64,000 bases of DNA from Daedaleopsis sinensis. Lineage: Eukaryota > Basidiomycota > Agaricomycetes > Polyporales > Polyporaceae. This document shows positions 58,597-64,000 of this stretch, piece after piece; position 1 is the first letter of the stretch, and every line of letters starts with the position of its first letter. The stretch spans positions 3,472,001 to 3,536,000 of the forward strand of contig CM066302.1 in NCBI GenBank assembly GCA_033807695.1. Direction: 5' to 3'. A program made the position numbers and the translations under genes. The notes beneath the pieces are model-generated. The model did no database searches, was not told the DNA's origin, and was given only the letters and a program-made list of their open reading frames with translations.

Positions 58597-61528
58597 CTAC
58601 TTCGACAGCGCCGCGACCTTCTCCTTGATGCTGTCCACGACGGCCGGCTCCGCGAGCGTGCTGAGGTCGCCGAGCTGGTCGCCCTCGCCCGCGACGATCT
58701 TGCGCAGCACACGGCGCATGATCTGCGCGACAACAATCGTCAGCCCAGCCCCAGCGCACGAACTCGAACACAGAAACAGAAATGAAATGGAAACAGAAAC
58801 GGAACAGGCACTGACCTTGCCCGAGCGCGTCTTCGGCAGGTCCGCGACGAGGAAGATCTTCTTGGGCGCCGCGAACGGCCCGATCACCTTGCGCACCTGC
58901 AGCGTGAGCTCCTTGATGAGCCCGCCCTCGTCGGCCGCGTCGTACTTGAACTCCCTGCGTGCGTGCGGCGGCGCGCGTCAGCACCTGTCTGTGTCCGGAG
59001 CGAAGACGCGAAAGAACGGGGCACGCACGGTTTGAGCGTGACGAACGCGTGCACGGCCTGGCCGGTGAGCTCATCGGCGGTGCCGACGACTGTAAGGAGA
59101 AGGAGAAGAGGAAGCACGCGGGGCAAGGCAAACGCGAGGGAATGCTGTCAGCACAAGCGTCCCGAGTCGAGCGGAGAGCGGAGAGCGGAGGTGGGGTTAA
59201 AGCGGGGGGAGGGCGAAGCTCGGACGCACCTGCGGTTTCCGCGACGCCGGAATGGGTGATCAGCGCAGACTCGATCTCCGCAGTCGAGAGACGATGTCCG
59301 GAGACGTTGATGACGTCTGGCAAATCCCGATCGCAAGTCAATCGTCGCTCGACTCGCAGCGTAGGTTCAGGTTCAGGACGCACCATCGACGCGGCCCTTG
59401 ATCCAGATGTACCCGTGCTCGTCGCGCGCGGCCCCGTCGCCGGTGTAGAAGTACCCGGGGTACGGGCGCATGTACGTGTCCAGGTACCGGTTGTGGTCCT
59501 CGTACACCGTGCGCGCGATCGACGGCCACGGCGCCTTGAGGCAGAGCACGCCCTCGACGCTGTTGCCCTCGAGCTCCTTCCCGCTCTGCGGGTCGAGCAG
59601 CACGGGCTCGATACCGAAGAACGGCACCGTCGCCGAGCCCGGCTTCGTCTCGATCGCGCCGGGGAACGGCGTGACGACGATCGAGCCCGTCTCGGTCTGC
59701 CAGAAGGTGTCGACGATGGCGCACTGCTGGCGCCCGACGTGGTCGTTGTACCAGTGCCATGCTTCGGGGTTGATCGGCTCGCCGACGCTACCGAGGACAC
59801 GCAGTGAGCCAAGGTCGTGGTCCTTGACGTGGTGCTCCCCGAGCCTGCGGAGAAGACGGATGGCGGTCGGCGCGGAGTAGAACTGCGTGATCTTGTGCTT
59901 GTCGACCGTCTCCCAGTATCGTGAGGGTGTGGGGTACACGGGCGTCGACTCAAAGACGGTGGTCGTGACACCGTTCGCGAGAGGCCCGTAGACGATGTAG
60001 GTGTGCCCCGTGATCCAACCGATGTCGGCCATGCACGCGAAACGGTCGTCGGGGTGGACATCGAAGACGTACTTGACAGTCAGCGCTGCACAGAGGAGGT
60101 AGCCTCCAGTGGTGTGGACGACACCCTTGGGCTTGCCTGTTGAGCCAGAAGTCTACATGCGCAGATAATGCGGAGTCAGCATCTACACAGCAATCGCGTG
60201 TACACTCGCGAGAGACTCGAAGACTCACGTAAAGGATGAAAAGCGGATCTTCTGCGGACATAATTTCTGGTGGGCAGAAGCGAGGGACCTTGAGGATCTC
60301 CTCATGCCACCACTTGTCGCGGCCTTCCGTCCAGGCGATCTCGCTTCCGGTGCGCTTGAGAACGAGGACGTGCTCGACGAGCGGGCACTCCTTGAGTGCA
60401 GCATCTGCGATAGCTTTGGTGGCAATAGTCTTGCCTCCACGGCGACCCTCATCGGAGGTAATGAGGACGCGAGACTTGCAGTCCTGAACACGGTCGCGAA
60501 GCGACTCGGAGGAAAAGCCGGCAAAGACGACGGAATGGACGGCGCCGATACGGGCGCAAGCAAGGAAGGCGGCGACAGCGTGCCATGTCATCGGGAGGTA
60601 GACGGAGACGGTGTCGCCCTTCTTGACGCCCCATGACTTGAGTATGTTCGCGACACCACATACTTCGCGCAGGAGTTCGGCGTACGAGATATTTGAGCCT
60701 TCATTAGGCTCGTCGGCTTCGTAGATGATGGCAGTCTGGTATCAACATGGGAAGGTTAGCTCAGAAGAACATTCTCCGGATCAGGACTGTACGCGCGCTG
60801 AACGCGCATACAGCGCGATCAGTAGAAAAGATAAGTGACCACGCGTGATAGTGCGTCATAAGCCCCAAATCGCTCGCACTGTAAGAACACAACGATAGTG
60901 TGTGAGCCTGTCCTCGCGAAGAGGTCGAGTCCTCTGCACTCCCGCGAGACACGCGCGCTTATACCGCCGGCTTTCAAGGCTAATTGGACATTGATCGGCA
61001 TGCATATATGCACTCGGAACGTCCGTTCCGAATACGTGCGCGACGCCCACGATGGCCTCCGATTGCGCGGGAAGACGGCGGACGAAGATAGAGCAGCGAA
61101 GCGGGGAAGGCTCACCTTGTCCGGGTGCTTGTATGCCCAGCGGTCGACGCAGTTGTAGGACGCGTTGAGGCCGCCCTCGGGGAACCAGACGATGTCGCCG
61201 GTCGCGAAGCTGCCGGAGCGGACGGTGTGGAAGGGGCGGTCCCAGTAGAGGGTCTCCCTGGCTATCTGTATGCGATCGGCGGGTGAGGGGGGCTTCGCGA
61301 AGGGAGATCAGGGACAAAACGCACCTTGGCCCACCACTTGTCGCTCTCGTGACCGAGAGACTCGCTGTGGAACTGGCTGGAGCATGTGTGAGCGTGGGGA
61401 ATGAATGGCGGAAGACGGGGACGGCACCTGTATGTGTGGTGATCATGGATGTGTGGTTTCTTGTGGCCATTCTTGAGACGGGGCGCGATGGGGTGCTTGG
61501 GGACTTTGTGGTGGGTGTCTTCGGACAT
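58597..61528 (-). CDS. ACS1: Acetyl-CoA synthetase
   Basis: Start ATG at 61528 ([16 protein letters not shown]); stop at 58597 after [12 protein letters not shown]. Introns after DHHTY, WWAK and HPDK lead to [20 protein letters not shown] and [20 protein letters not shown]. The AMP-binding signature [11 protein letters not shown] is split by a 76-nt intron (60153-60228). Then [43 protein letters not shown] (substrate motif), [19 protein letters not shown] and [16 protein letters not shown]. The C-terminal catalytic lysine lies in [15 protein letters not shown], split by an intron. It makes acetyl-CoA from acetate, ATP and CoA, in cytosol and nucleus, feeding lipid synthesis and histone acetylation. 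Regular length for the family with all motifs in place. Confidence 0.96.
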
Positions 61529-64000
61529 GGTGGATGTGTGCGGGATGGGGGCGGGGAGGGGGAGGGGGGAGACGGGGGACTGGACAAGAGTGGGATGCGG
61601 GGGGATTACTTATTATACCGTCGGTGCCCCGGGCGCGTGATCTGGATGGATCATTTCTGCATCCTGAACAAGCTCCCCCTGACTGCTTTCTGCCCGGCCC
61701 TCCTCCTCCGTCTCTCTTCTCCGCACTGCGGGCTCGTCGCGCGCGAATGGCATAGTCCCTTCGCCCAGCATCTGGTCCTCCTCCGCCCCACCCTTGGCCC
61801 TCTTCTCGCACTACCCTCCACTGCCGTACTGGTCCATCTCGAGGATTGCGGAGAAGATGCGGGAACACGGAGGTGGTAGAGCGGTCCCGCGATGGTCGAC
61901 GTCGACGCGTCCGACGCGCAAGCGCCATCGCGTATCGTCCGACTCCGAGACTTCCCATGCATTCTGTCCGTCATCCTGTCATCTCCCGCGTCTGCCTCCT
62001 CCGCACCCAGTCCACACCGTGCATCTGGCGACCTCTTCGTTGCCGTCTCGGACGTGCGCGCGGAGCCCGGAGTGTTCCTCGCCCCTTCGGCTTCAATTGT
62101 GTGACTGCGCGAATCTGGGCGATAACACGCGCCTCCATTGCTGGAGATCCCACTTGGCTTGGCCGTCGAGCTCGGAGTAGCTTCATGCTAGCATGTCCAC
62201 CTGACGGTCGCTTACAGCGCTCTAGGTCTGCTCTGCAGGGCTGCGGTCAAAGTTCGCTCTCTTTACACTTGCCAATCTCAGGGGAAACAGTGCCAGCCGG
62301 ACGCAAACTCTGCGCGATTGCCCACCGACAGCCGTGAGACGTAGGAAGGAGCAGTGAGCGTGGCCCTGAAGGACGAGACGAATGGTGCGCGGACATCGAT
62401 TCGCAACGGACGGAGCAGCTCCGGCGAGCCACCACCAGCACAGCACCCCGCACTACCCCGCATCTGTGGCCCCGCGTTCACGCGCACGTCCAACCCCGCA
62501 CTAATCAAGTCTCGAGCCCTCTCGCCCGCCCTCGTCAAGTCACAAGCTGATGATCACCACCCACAAACCCCTCTTCTCCTATTCGCGCTTCTTCAGGAAC
62601 ACAGAGTTGCCTGTCAGAGCCTGTAAGTCATAAGTAAGCACGAGTTAGAAGTTAGACGCAACAATTAACGCTTGCTTACTGTGGCATTTGGCGCCCACTA
62701 CCTCAAGATCCGTTCAATCGGGTGACCGCTGCTACCGTCGGCCCAGTCCACGCTGTCCATCGCACTAACGAGCCATACGGAAATGAAGAGGAACTCGCGC
62801 GACGGGTGGCGACAAGCGGCGGGTGCTGCTCAATCATCCTGCGCCCGCACTCTGCACCATCGGAATGCCCGCGGAAACACCACGGAGACGCTTAGGGAGG
62901 CGGCAGACCGCCAGCGTCGACGCAGGTCCCACCGTTCCAGGAGCAGCAGGATCCCGGAGGCGGCAGGAGGAGGACGGAATCCGTGCGGCGCTCTCCTGAA
63001 GCAGGTCGAACGCGGAGGAGTGGTGCTGGTGAGGTCTTGAGAACGCCCGCGGGAGCTGTGCGGGGGCGACGGGCTCGGAACGTCTGCGGAAGACTGCTGG
63101 CACGGTATGGCCCAAGGGCCCATGCTGGTGCCCTCGCTCACGCAGACAGCGGATGAGGTCGGGGAGAAGTGGTGCGAGTGTGCGAGTGTGCGGGCAGTAT
63201 CCATGACTTCGCGAATCGCAGTTTGGAATTCGAACAGCGGGCCCGACCGTCGCTTAGCGAGTCCAGAGCTTCGCGGGAGGAAGAGGAGGGACTAGACTCG
63301 TACCCAGTCGGTAGGCGAGCGGAGTTTGAACGGGGGGTAGCTCGCCATACCGACTGGGCAGATCGGTCGCCCTTTAGTCGGGGAGGCACCGTGTGAATTC
63401 GTCCTTAGCAGAATCTGTGCAAGTCTCTTGGTGCTTTTACGAAGGTAGCACGTATTTCTGTATACCCTTCTGCCCATAAAATTTAAGCGATGGGTTCTTG
63501 CACCCTGTCAATGGTACTATATGTAGTTCTTATGGTGAAAAGGATACGACTCACTGTAGTATACGTTGAATGTGCGTCCGTTGGGTGCATATGCACACAG
63601 GCGGCTAAGGGGCGCTAAGTTGTATACTAGGCGCTCTCAAGCTCGCCCAAGGGTAGCTTTGAATGCATTGTTGAATGCTCTCTTGCCACTCAGCATGGGG
63701 TAGAAGGGGTTGTAGGTAGTCTGATAGTAGTCAGTAGCTTGTATACCTATTTTTGAGGCCATAGGACGCTGCTACACTTACTAACAGTATAGCTCATGTC
63801 CCACTAGTAGGCAACTGGCTCGACCGTCAGTTTTCGACCCTTGTATCATTCAGTGTTTGATATGGCTGGCTGAGACTTTTTGGGTGAGTGCTAACTTCAT
63901 TGTGCTCTCTCCTGACGCCGCATAGTATATACAAAACTGCTCTACATGGACGGGTACTTTGGAGTTTCTCTCAGAGCGAGAGTCCGAAAGCTGCTAAGTA
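61529..64000. other. 2.5 kb end region without supported gene
   Basis: Holds the promoter of ACS1 and then GC-rich DNA with several overlapping frames on both strands (for example 61846-62337 plus), none recognisable. From about 63390 to the end base composition is more AT-rich. No gene supported. Confidence 0.5.
61611..61617 (-). promoter_or_regulatory. TATA-like box for ACS1
   Basis: The minus strand reads CGGTATAATAAGTAA, about 85 bases before the ACS1 ATG. Confidence 0.5.

Noticed and set aside
58959..59807. 282-codon plus-strand frame inside acetyl-CoA synthetase
   Set aside because: Antisense of a strongly conserved enzyme; composition is that of a mirrored coding frame.
41266..61528. 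Secondary-metabolite gene cluster around Ppo and acetyl-CoA synthetase
   Set aside because: No polyketide synthase, peptide synthetase, terpene synthase, transporter or cluster regulator is present; Ppo and acetyl-CoA synthetase are usual single genes.

Overview
The window looks like chromosomal DNA of a filamentous basidiomycete, most likely an Agaricomycete. Genes are broken by many 50-70 nt GT..AG introns and use GC-rich third positions. There are five F-box/leucine-rich-type genes, two genes of what looks like the mushroom Clp1 (clampless) family, a Ppo-type fatty-acid dioxygenase, and clear eukaryotic housekeeping genes. I see no prokaryotic operons, CRISPR arrays, rRNA or convincing tRNA. 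Splice sites were read by eye, so exon borders are provisional.

Left arm (1-8 kb): a decayed aspartic-protease copy (+), an orphan last exon of BTN1/CLN3 (-) and an F-box gene (-), followed by a separate F-box gene (-). The first three are a second copy of a block found in the opposite orientation at 19.1-25.3 kb. In the right copy the order is BTN1, protease, F-box. In the left copy it is the reverse complement of F-box joined to BTN1-tail joined to protease, i.e. a head-to-tail junction of the same unit. The right copy looks functional. The left protease has lost its start, has a frameshift and reads DTA/DTD at both catalytic motifs.

Centre (8-25 kb): a small secreted protein (-), a complete VWA8-like AAA+/VWA ATPase (-) with a MITE-like element in one intron, the intact BTN1 (+) on a divergent promoter with VWA8, then the intact protease (-) and F-box (+) of the right-hand unit.

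Right of centre (25-42 kb): TOF1/Timeless (fork protection) and SLX1 (structure-specific endonuclease) lie in the same direction, so two genome-maintenance genes are neighbours. A small uncharacterised gene follows, then a large SAP-domain basic nuclear protein (-).

Far right (41-64 kb): all on the + strand, Clp1-like, F-box, Ppo dioxygenase/P450-like, F-box, Clp1-like. This is a nested arrangement of two paralogue pairs around one oxygenase, which seems to lack the P450 haem cysteine. The first F-box gene carries two compensating frame changes. Acetyl-CoA synthetase (-) closes the annotated part; the last 2.4 kb shows no gene I can support.
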